The translations under genes and the position numbers were made by a program. From Apostichopus californicus (taxonomy: Eukaryota; Echinodermata; Holothuroidea; Aspidochirotida; Stichopodidae): 22,206 bases of DNA. Below, piece after piece: positions 1-9,570 of the stretch. How positions within the stretch are numbered: position 1 is the first letter of the stretch; each line of letters begins with the position of its first letter. The DNA is taken from the NCBI GenBank assembly GCA_020650975.1, contig JAIPMN010002199.1, positions 1-22,206 on the forward strand, written 5' to 3'. The notes beneath the pieces were generated by a model that had not been told where the DNA came from, did no database searches, and saw only the letters and a program-made list of their open reading frames with translations.

Positions 1-536
1 AAAGGATGAGAACGAACGTTGTCAACGTTGTTGTGCATACGGTTCGTGACATTCCATAGAGTGCGGTTAGGTAGGCAATATGTATTTTATTACGCAGTGG
101 CCAACTGTAGGCTTGTAATTGGCTATAGGCTAAATTTAGATAATTGCATCTGCCAAACTAAGTAAGTAGTTAAATCAGTAGGCGTGAATGTTACTACGAT
201 TATAATCGAGTTCACGGAGCTGACGAGTATTCAAGATCAAAAGAGCACTGACAAAATACCATGCTAAAAAAAACGACAGTTTTTAAACATTTTTTTTCGA
301 TACTGAAAGGGGGGGGGGAGCAGTCGCTCCCCATGCTCCCTCTGGCTACGTCCCTGTAACAAACAACAGTGCAGTCTACGATGACATTAATTGTGTACTT
401 CATTATTGTGTGTTAGACTATAAAGTCCCTGTCATTTTATGTGGTGAACCTCAAGAAAGACACACATGATACAGCCTGGGCCAAACAACCTAATCCACTC
501 GCAACTCCCTTACATCGAGACTGTAACCGTATGATC
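1..536. other. intergenic, no gene seen
   Basis: No coding exon is recognisable on either strand. The stretch contains a poly-A run near 265-275 and a poly-G run near 309-318. I see no RNA gene or transposon end. Confidence 0.5.
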
Positions 537-543
537 AAGATGA

Positions 544-612
544 TGACATGACGTTGACATGACGTGGCATGACGTGACATGACATGGCATGACATGACGA
601 CGATATGACATT
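544..612. repeat. short tandem repeat of a CATGACGT-like unit
   Basis: Degenerate tandem copies of a ~10-11 bp unit (CATGACGTGA and close variants such as CATGACATGG) run through this interval. It is a simple minisatellite with no coding content. Confidence 0.75.
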
Positions 613-2609
613 ACATCAAGTGAAATATCACGAGTGCCTTGGATAGGGAATAGGGAATTCAACTACACATGATTAAGTTAAAGGTTAGTTCTTATTTGAA
701 ACCAGTGTCGAACAATACTTCACATCTAAACTGGAAACTCTTGAATCTTGAACGAGACTATATTTGAAAGTATATTTTACAGTCTCGCCATTGGTTGAAC
801 ATGAGACCAAACGTGCTTTACAACACGGTCATTAATGAGTTGAGTTGCTCGAAAGAGCCAGTCACAAGTGAAAGCGAGGATCGTCTATTTAAGTTCCGCA
901 AATATAGCGTGCCGCCCATAGAGATGAACACCTGCCGTCTGAAATATCTGTGTAAAAAATGTTTAATTAAAGAACCTGTTTAAATAATTTGTGGAGGTTC
1001 TGGTGAGTAACCAAACTCACACGAATGATTCCCTGGGTAAATATACGGGCTGTTCCAATGGACTACCCTGGTTACATCTGCACAGAGGCAAGGGTAATTG
1101 CATATGGCGAGGCACGTAGAGTAACTCATGTTATATCAATAGCTGTTTCTGCTATAGGGTAAACAAGTATCCAAACAATGTGGGTTCGGTAGCCCCCTAT
1201 CACAAGAAATGATTTCTGACCACAAGTGTTTCTGAGGAGAGTGGAGAGGATGTTCGGTCGGCATCTACCACAGTTAAGTTGAAATGTATTCCTCCCACCC
1301 ATAAAATGTTAAGAAAGATAATTCATACACAAAATAATAACAAAATAAAAAATCTTTTGAAACTTAGCTTGAAAACAACACGAGCATCATTTAATCAGTC
1401 AGTGTTGTGTGCTATCACCTCCAAAAAGATGCAAATTTTAACTTTTTTTGCAAACGATTTAAAGTCAACCGATTCAGAACCTAATGGCGATATGACGTCA
1501 CATATATATAAATGACAGCTCCATGGATGACTTAAAACTAGGATAGCCCCCCCCCTCCCATCCCCTCAAAGGAACAAGCTTTATTCTTAGCTGTTTCGAG
1601 GAGTTGTTCTTTACAAATATCTCTGAAATATAAGCCAAATATGATGGTTGGGTTTGTTTCCTTTTTATTAGAAGAATTATGTCGGTTTCATATTGCAAAA
1701 CTATTTATTAGTCTTCAGCACTACTCCTAAATCAAAAGTATACTTTGATGTTAAATTTGAATACCACTAACACACTAGGCTACTACATAACATCTATTTC
1801 TACACCTCCCCTCCCCCACCCTCAACCCTGAATCAGAAATATAAACGAAACACAATTATTTTCGGACTACCACGAAGCACATGATCATCTACTTTTTTGT
1901 GTGTGGGGGGGGGGGGCTCCGACTGGACATTTTGTCATGCTTACCACTTATGATGTCGGAGAGGTTCAGCAAACCTACCGATTATCGATAGAGACCAACC
2001 GATCGATAGCGACTAATCTATAGAGACCTACCAAATAATACGCGAAATAGATCTCCACTGCAACATTTGGTCAATTACAACAAGGGCGCATGCAACCTCT
2101 GTCAAATATATGCCTCTCATAAACCATCTAATCGTACATATAGACATTGTGGGAAAGATTTCGCAAACCGAGGTTCTATTTGCGTTTTGATTTAAGCTTT
2201 TGTTTCAGAGATCTACATAAATGTTTAAGTACACCTCATTGACATATTTCAACAGTATTGTTTGTACGAATTAGACAAGAGTATATATTTGAAGAATGAA
2301 GAACAAAAGAGAAAATGTTATTAAATGTTCAAACCCTGCAAATGTGTATAGGGACAGATGTTACTGAATTCACCTGTGATCTGTCATGACCCGGATATTA
2401 AGCAAATATTGTATGAAACAATCAAATTCGTTTAAAATGATCATTAAATATCACGACATATATCATATATAACAAAGGTATGGCAATTCAAATTGTAGAG
2501 TAACTGCTACGAGGGTTTTACCTTTAAGACAGTTCTTAAAATAGTGCATAGCATTGTGACGACAACTCAATATTACATTCCATAAATAAAATTAAAAATC
2601 GAAGAAAAT
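613..2609. other. intergenic spacer upstream of gene A
   Basis: No gene can be supported. Two open frames of about 60-80 codons (795-983 and 1279-1515) have no recognisable domain, signal peptide or splice context. Homopolymer runs occur near 1548-1556 (C) and 1907-1917 (G). A short degenerate ~18 bp repeat (ATCGATAGAGACC-like, three copies) lies at about 1980-2035. A TATATAA-like string at 2466-2472 is about 138 bp upstream of gene A's ATG and could be a TATA element, but this is a guess in AT-rich DNA. Confidence 0.45.
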
Positions 2610-5122
2610 ATGAAGTTGTACCTGTTCTTCGTGTTTATCACCTATCTTGGGAAGACGACGTCGAATGACGTTGTCGACGACGATACATTCGGGGTAGAGA
2701 TGTCATTTATCTTGCCAATTACAGAGGCCGATTTAGCAAACAAACCCACTCATGGCATATGTTTCGAAGACAGTAAGTATATCGAATAACCTTTATTTTC
2801 CCTTAACATTTCTAGGACAATAAGTATTGTGTATAAATATATAGGCCTATATATGTGTATATAACACAAAGTTTATTCCTACGTTGCGTGGCCATTACAA
2901 AGGGCGCGTGTTATTTGTAACCTATCGAGGACAGTATAAGTATGGATTATAATATCTTTAAACTTTCGAGGACAAAATATTTTAGGGGTATATTTATAGG
3001 CTTTATCTCTAACCTTTTGAGGACAGTCATATGTATTATATCTTTCAATTTTAGAGGACAGTAAATATGGTACACTACAGGCCTATATTTAACCTTTCGA
3101 GGACAGAAAGTGCGGTGTATTATATATCTTTCAACTTTAGAGGACAGTAAATACAGTAAATTATAGGCCTACATTTGGCCTTTTGAGGAAAGTATAGGTA
3201 TGGTACATTATATCCTTAAACTTTCGAGGACAGTATGTACCGTATGGCTTATTATATCCTTAAACTCTCGAATACAGTAAACTTTCAACTTTCGGAGGAC
3301 ATTGAGTGTGGTGTATTATATCTTTAATCTTTCGAACACAGTATATACCGTACATTTTCAGACATTGTTTTTTAACCTAAGAGGATAGTAAGTATGGTGT
3401 ATTATATCCTTAACATTTCGAGTATAGTAAACACACTGTATTATATCTTTAAACTTTCGAGGACAGTTAGTGTGGTGTATTGTTCTTTAAACTTACGAGG
3501 ACAGTACTCTTTATAGGCATTACTGTAACCTAAGAGGATAGTAAGTATGTGTATTATATCTTTAAACTTTCTAGGACAGTTAATATGTTGTATTATGTCT
3601 TTAAACGGTTGATGGCACCAAGTAGAGTGTAGAGTATGTGTAAAGGTTTACTTACAGTTCGTTCGCTGAATTATATGTCTAGACTTCCGAGGACATTTAA
3701 TGTGGTGGATCATAAACTTTCGGAGACAGTATTATAAATTACATACCGTGTGCTTTGCCTTTAAACTTTCGAAGACAACAAAAGATTACTTTAATATTTG
3801 AATAAAGTTGGAGCCTGATATCAGTGTCTGCTCTTCTTCAAATTGATTAAAACTGTAAATACTATAACTATTTCTGTTTATTTTATTTTATTCCTGCTTG
3901 TTTCCTTAACTTATGTAAAATAAAAATGTTTATTTTTCATAAAATTAATAGAATAATTACACCTTGATTCAAACCTCGTCTGTACATACAACTTGTCAAA
4001 TCAAACTTGTCTTCCTCAGATTTTGGATATCTTCAATAAATGCCCATTTCTCACATTTCAATTAAGGATTTGTTTTAATTTGTGTTTGAACTAAACGTTA
4101 CCCAGTAATGATCACTAGACGAAATTTTAACCCAATGTCAATGACTGCTAAGTGTTGGCATAACTTTGCTAGAGAATAAAACTGAGTTTTATTTCAAGAA
4201 TAACTTTAAATGCCTTCTAGTACTATCAGGGGAAGCCCTAAAGACGGTTTCGTTGTCGTCGAATAAGCGGAAACCAGTTCATGGTATTCAGTGGTGCAGG
4301 TTCTACTTGTCACTATATTACTTGTGAAGTGGCAGAGATTTATATATACTTGGATCTTCTCTCTTAACTAACTGTTTCCAATGTACTGCTGTATTCTTTG
4401 GGAAAGTTGGGTATATGGGTCGCGTCTGTGCCGCCAAAAATGTATATGAAAGAACAATATATATTAATGAGGATGGGTTACCGGAGGCATATATCCATAA
4501 ATCACTTGTCAATAAGTTTCAATTATCTATATCTCTCTTTCTTTCTTTCTTTCAAACATGACAGCTTCTGCAGAGTGCTTAGTGCCAGGAGAACGTGTAA
4601 CGTATTCAGGAGCTTTGCAGTGTCTCATTTGCATTTGTAGCGACGATTTGAAAGTATTTTGCTGCAGAAGGTAAGTCAAATTGGCTTGTGCATGTAACCT
4701 CCGTATATAGCTTTAATCTACCGTTATAACAAACACGAAGAAAACAGCACTTGTCATCTGCATGGTCAATTCCATTACAACGTGTTAAGTATACGTAAAT
4801 AACATATTTCTTATTGGTGGCGGAGTAAAGTCTCGACTCTCTTTCTCATGACTTTGATCTGACTCAACTCAGACTCGGTTAATCGGGGAATCGGTTTTGA
4901 CTCGGACTGTAAGGACTCTCTCAGGCTTGGACACCGTGGACTAGACATTATTATTATTACTAGTCATTATTTGCGATATATTCAATTTGCATACATTAGT
5001 TATCAACAGGATCATACGTAGATAAGATTTTCATCCTCCTCCTCCTCCTCCTCCTCCTCCTCATCATCATCATCATCATCTTCCTCATCCTCCTCCTCCT
5101 CCTCATTATCATCACCACTACC

Positions 5123-5172
<50 letters not shown>

Positions 5173-5179
5173 CTTCATC

Positions 5180-5259
<80 letters not shown>

Positions 5260-5461
5260 ATTATTATTATTATGATTAATCTTTTTATTTTGTAGGGATC
5301 CTTATCCGAAATTGAAAGACCCTAGCAGGTGTGAGTTAACGCTAAATGAAAAGAAGTGTAAGTACGTACGGCATCCAAGGTGCAAGGATTACTGCTCCGT
5401 CACAGGCTGGTATTTTTCTGATTTGGCACAGATTCTCAGCGTGCCCATCCAAGAAGAGTAG
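2610..5461 (+). CDS. gene A: PSP94/beta-microseminoprotein-like secreted protein, 3 exons, 144 aa
   Basis: Coding exons join 2610-2772, 4565-4670 and 5296-5461. Donors are GTAAGT and acceptors ACAG and TGTAG; phases are 1 then 2, giving 435 nt in frame to a TAG stop. The start is the first Met of a clear signal peptide (MKLYLFFVFITYLG, cleavage near residue 19). An acidic linker (about 20-50, with ILPI at 34-37) precedes a cysteine-rich domain: C51, C59, PGER at 62-65, C74, C77, C79, C87-C88, C102, C111, C119, C123, then GW at 127-128. The spacing matches vertebrate beta-microseminoprotein (MSMB/PSP94), a small secreted disulfide-rich protein, except for an extra cysteine (C119). A pyrimidine (CTTT) tract precedes exon 2. 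Function is unknown; related sea cucumber genes are linked to regenerating tissue (prior knowledge, not seen here). Family call is strong; exact splice sites are inferred by comparison with gene B. Confidence 0.88.
2762..3780 (+). repeat. intron 1 minisatellite resembling gene A's exon 1/donor junction, about 22 degenerate copies
   Basis: Units of about 40-45 bp share a core like TTAAACTTTCGAGGACAGTA followed by AGTATGGTGTATTATATC. The exon 1 end and donor of gene A (TTTCGAAGACA then GTAAGTAT, 2762-2780) match this core, so the array may have arisen by duplication of the splice junction. Several units keep a donor-like string; the exact hexamer GTAAGT recurs at 3388-3393 and 3541-3546 inside a longer shared segment (TAACCTAAGAGGATA then GTAAGTATG). 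Genes B and C lack the array. Confidence 0.8.
3781..4530. other. rest of gene A intron 1
   Basis: AT-rich intronic sequence with no exon, repeat array or transposon end that I can identify. It ends in a (CTTT)n pyrimidine tract at about 4531-4553, just upstream of the exon 2 acceptor. Confidence 0.5.
5033..5270. repeat. trinucleotide microsatellite (CCT/CAT/CAC) in gene A intron 2
   Basis: Long compound array: (CCT)n, then (CAT)n with CTT and CAC interruptions, then an uninterrupted (CAT)n block to about 5260 and a short ATT tail. It ends about 25 bp before the exon 3 acceptor. The poly-Met/poly-Arg frame on the minus strand is only a translation of the repeat. Confidence 0.97.
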
Positions 5462-5853
5462 GCTACCCGGAAGTGGTATGAATTTCATCTCACTAACATA
5501 AAATGAAATCAACGACCGTCATAACGTATATCATTCTTGTTTAATTTCGACAGCAACTAATTAATTCTATAGTTTGATGTTATTTCTTGTTTAAGACTTT
5601 GTTAAAGTAGTTTTCTGTGTGGCCTTTTTTGTAACATTTCGATGTTGTTTGATGATAAAATCCAAGCATATAACAGTTCATTAGCATTTATTTGCCAAAG
5701 TTTCTTTCAAGAAATAGCTTTATCTTATTTTTTTAAATCTTTTCAAATCTATTCAGTCCTTTGCACATGAGTAGTATGTGTTTGTTGTTACTTCTTACGG
5801 AGTTGCATTTACTGACGCTTTTGTCTTATTCAAAATTAATTAAATACAAATTA

Positions 5854-5902
5854 AATAAATACAATTTTATATAAATAAATTACCCGTCAAGTTAAAAATA
5901 AA
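5854..5902 (+). promoter_or_regulatory. candidate poly(A) signals of gene A
   Basis: Three AATAAA hexamers occur at 5854-5859, 5874-5879 and 5897-5902, about 400 bp after gene A's stop codon. They are the first canonical hexamers I found downstream, but the local DNA is very AT-rich. Confidence 0.35.
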
Positions 5903-6285
5903 CTTCACATCATTAACTAAGAGCAAAGTGGTGGATTTTGTGGACAAACGAAGTGATGGGCGGGCGACGTAACATGATAACATTTCATTGGGTCTGCACG
6001 TGTAAAAAGGTATCAAATTAAGATATTTTACACACACACCTATATGTGCAATGAAATTACCACATTTAACGAAGTTATTTTAATATTCCGCCATCAACTA
6101 GACTAGACCAGAAAATCAATCGTTATTTCGTTGCATTTAAATGTTAGAGCAAACTGTGCAAACCCATAAGAAACCAAAAGTTCACCCATAGCCTAAAACT
6201 GAACAACTTCCATATCACAGCTAATCTACTTTGCGTATAAGAATGTGGGCCTATGTTGCTTTTGTTATCAGAATTGTATTAGAAA
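5903..6285. other. intergenic, no gene seen
   Basis: Plain AT-rich sequence between the putative 3' end of gene A and the minisatellite. Nothing recognisable. Confidence 0.5.
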
Positions 6286-7060
6286 TACAACAACATAGGT
6301 ACGGGTACACGTAGAATTCCCCATAGGTGTGAGTACCAGTACAACATCATGGGAATGAGTACGCTTACAATTCCACATTGGTTTTGATTACGAGCATGAG
6401 TACAACAACATAGGTATGGGTATACGTAGAATTCCCCATAGGTGTGAGAACCAGTACAACATCATAGGAATGAGTACGCTTACAATTCCACATTGGTTTT
6501 GATTACGAGAAGTAGTACAACAACATAGGTATGGGTACACGTAGAATTTCCCAGATAGGTGTGAGTACCACTACAACATTATGGGAATGAGTACGCTTAC
6601 AATTCCACATTGGTTTTGATTACGAAAATGAGTACAACAACATATGGGTACACGCAGAATTTCTCTTTGGTGTCAGTACGCTAACAACACTGACATCACG
6701 GGAATGAGTATGCTTACAATTCCACCTTGGTTTGAGTACGAGAATGAGTACAACAACATAGGTATGGGTACATGTAGAATTCCCTTTGGTGTGAGTACCA
6801 GTACAACAGCATGAGTACAGTACAAGTAGAATTGTCCCCTTTGGTTTGGGAACGAGAATGAGTACAACACCTTAATATACATACTGACGTATAATTCGCC
6901 CGTTTGATGTGAGTACTAGAATCAGTACAACGACATAAGCAGAAGTGCGCGTATAATTCCCCCTTTGGTAAGAATGAGTACAACGACATATGTAGGATTA
7001 CGCGTAACCCCCCCCCCCCTTTTGGTGTGAGTACGAGAATGAGTAGAATGACATAAGTAA
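6286..7060. repeat. dimeric (higher-order) minisatellite, period about 118 bp
   Basis: Copies begin at about 6286, 6401, 6521, 6632 and 6748 with the shared string AACAACATAGGTATGGGTAC, then degrade to the right. Each ~118 bp unit is two related ~58-60 bp halves that share GAGTAC, TACAAC and AATTCC blocks, one half with GAATGAGTACGCTTACAATT and the other with GGGTACACGTAGAATTCC. The 165-codon minus-strand frame here is a translation of the repeat. Confidence 0.88.
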
Positions 7061-8160
7061 CAAAGAAATCCATCTCCAGTGTGCCTGTTCCGGCTGCTAT
7101 TTTTTCATATAAATCATAGGTTTTAAAATCACTAGAATGTACACGTGGCTCCTGTAATTTTCCTAAGCTGAATTTTTCGTCAAACGTTAATCCAAATATA
7201 ACCCTTATCAAGATAAAACAATTGTCTTTTTCATCTTTATGTTTCAGAACTTTATCGTTAATTAAGGAGGCGTTAAAAGATTAGATTAAAGACAAATTTA
7301 CTGCAACTCATATGGAACTAACGTCTTAGTATCCCCTATCACCCGTAAAATGTCATGGCTACGTAATCCAGTGTGCTATGTTACTTTGGTACCTTGACGT
7401 AACTAACATATGTTATGATGACGTTCCTTAAGTGATCGGCATGTTGTGGACTCAAAAGTGAGAACATGTTCTTTGCGATATTTCACGGATGAAATAAAAC
7501 TCATATGTTGCGTACACATTTTTTTTCATTCCAACACCACACCCACTTAAAAACTAATTGATGTCCATCTAGTTACATCACAAATCATTCATTAACTTAA
7601 CTAGTATGTAAAATGGAGAAGAGTTAACTAAATTCATGGCAGTAACCCCTTTTTTTCCTTATTGTATCTAATTTTAATCAGAGGCTTACCATATAAGCTT
7701 TCGTGAAGGTGAGCCCGATATATCAACTGAGGCATTGTTTAGATCGAATAGACTTCTGCTTTAACGAACGACATTTTCACTAGTTTCAAATTAGGATTGA
7801 GTTTATGAGTAGCTGAAATATTGGCTGGGAATGATTAGTTATAATAGTAAAGCTCATTGATCTGTAAAATATCATGTGGCTCAATGTTTTACAAACTTCC
7901 TGAACACTGGCATCTCTCATTCTAAGGAGAACCACATTAACAAAGGGAATGGCGAAGCTGTAGCCTCGGGTTAACACACTCTTGAGACCTAAGGTATCAT
8001 TTACTTCCCACCCCAACCCTCTTTGTTAAATGATTAAGGCACAATACCCGTCTCACCCACCCCCACCCCCAAAGAATAGTTTTGTATCCCTTGACTGGAA
8101 GTGTTCACGGACGCCCTTAACCATGGGGGCCATGATCTTTGCTTCCTCTTGACCTCGAAG
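7061..8160. other. intergenic, no gene seen
   Basis: No exon, RNA gene or repeat family is recognisable. The 76-codon minus-strand frame at 7786-8016 shows no domain. C-rich tracts lie near 8053-8070. Confidence 0.45.
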
Positions 8161-8169
8161 TCCCTAAGG

Positions 8170-8814
8170 CAGGGTTTCCCTAACTTTATCCCCCCCCCCC
8201 CACCCCCACGAACCCCCTGTGGATGTCAGAGTTGTCCACGAACCCCCAATTTTTCGAGACACTATCTGAGTCATTATTATATATACTATAATACGCATAG
8301 CAGTGCTTTGTAAAAGAGCAAGTTCATAGTGTAATATTGAACTGCTATATCATGTTAAAACAGGCTAGTGACTGCCTGTTGTCACTCAACAACAATTTTT
8401 AAGCATGAATTTATGCTAACTTTGCTTTGTGTCGAGCAAAATGGAGGTCATCTGGAATTTCCAAAATAATTATAATTACTTTGGCCATCCTTTCAGTTAC
8501 TTTCTCTGCTCTTTATCTTCAAGACGTACTGTCATGCGTACACCAACTTCACCAAAGTCATGCGGCTTGTGTCTGTTTCATAATTCAGTTATTTATCACA
8601 TGCACGGTACGGTACTACTATAGCAACATTATGGAACGCGAAAAGAGTTTGTCGATAGGTACGACTTTTGTACATTACTAAATTATATGATATATCAAAT
8701 TTTTTGTTCAACAAAAAGTACTTTAGTTTTGACTTTCAGAAACGTCTCACGAACCCTCTGGAATGGACTCACGCACCCCCTGTGGGTTCATGCACCCCAG
8801 GTAGGGAACCCCTT
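8170..8814. mobile_element. hAT-type non-autonomous DNA transposon (MITE), 645 bp
   Basis: The element is flanked by a direct repeat: TCCCTAAGG at 8161-8169 and again at 8814-8822 (8 bp CCCTAAGG if the element ends at 8814). Its ends are imperfect inverted repeats: CAGGGTTTCCC on the left and, reverse-complemented, AAGGGGTTCCC on the right (9 of 11 match). An 8 bp duplication with CAGGG-type ends is the hAT signature. Subterminal CACGAACCCCCTGTGG-like motifs recur near both ends. No transposase domain is visible; the small internal frames (8427-8681) look like chance. Confidence 0.75.
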
Positions 8815-8822
8815 CCCTAAGG

Positions 8823-9570
8823 TACACTTGCCTCCCCAACCTGTAAATCGGGGGGGGGGGATGAGTTAGTGGTGGAATCATCGAAATGATTATTTGACAA
8901 AAACAATTATAATGATTAACATATGTAATGAAACTAATGAGTGTTAATTATGTGCATTTAAATAATATCAGCAGGTGTATTGACTCATACGTTCAAACAA
9001 AAATAATGATTCCCATTTCTTTCTTTTTTAAGATTAACGAATGTTAGTTGATTAGTGCACTAATTATATCCTGATTAAGACTGATCGATTATGTGTCTGC
9101 ACTTTCAGGATTACATGTTTGATTTATATCAATGAATTGAGCAGAAACTCATTATTTTTTTTATCAATTTAAGTGTGCATTGTTTATTAAAACAATAATA
9201 AGAACAATGATCTAGCTGACATTTGATAAAATTGTTTGTAAGAGAAACAGCTGTAATTGAGTTAAAATTTAATCTTTAGTGACGTAATAATCCTTCTCAA
9301 GTATTAAGTACATTTTGTTCTTCATGCATGGAGATCATTATAAAAAACGAAGGTTGTAAATGACCAAATGCCATTAACTGAATTGAAATGTCACTTTGAA
9401 GTATACATTCATGACCAAACATCACTAACTGTTGTAAAGCACAAATAGTGAGTGCAAGGAACACATTAGAAAGAAACAGTGTAAACATTTTCGAAACATT
9501 ATCCAGCAAAATTTGCAGTAAGCATTAATTATTAAGGAAAGGGGGAAACAATTGAAGTCAGGAAAAAAGC
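8823..9570. other. spacer upstream of gene B
   Basis: AT-rich sequence with a G-run at about 8851-8860. No TATA or initiator can be assigned with confidence to gene B. A 70-codon minus-strand frame (9297-9509) has a hydrophobic start but no recognisable domain, so it is not called. Confidence 0.45.

Noticed and set aside
795..983. 62-codon plus-strand frame, Lys/Cys-rich at its end
   Set aside because: No family recognised, no signal peptide and no splice signals that link it to another exon; similar lengths are expected by chance.
5033..5105. CRISPR-like regular repeats
   Set aside because: There are no unique spacers; these are simple trinucleotide repeats in a eukaryotic intron.
4996..5259. 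Minus-strand frame of poly-Met and poly-Arg
   Set aside because: Pure translation of the trinucleotide microsatellite; no gene.
6714..7211. 165-codon minus-strand frame with repeated YSF/QTK motifs
   Set aside because: It follows the ~118 bp minisatellite almost entirely, and the periodic peptide is a by-product of the repeat.
8427..8681. 84-codon plus-strand frame inside the first hAT MITE
   Set aside because: Too short and unlike a hAT transposase; an overlapping frame of similar length exists, so chance is likelier.
9297..9509. 70-codon minus-strand frame upstream of gene B with a hydrophobic start
   Set aside because: No domain and no cysteine pattern like the PSP94 family; most likely a chance frame.
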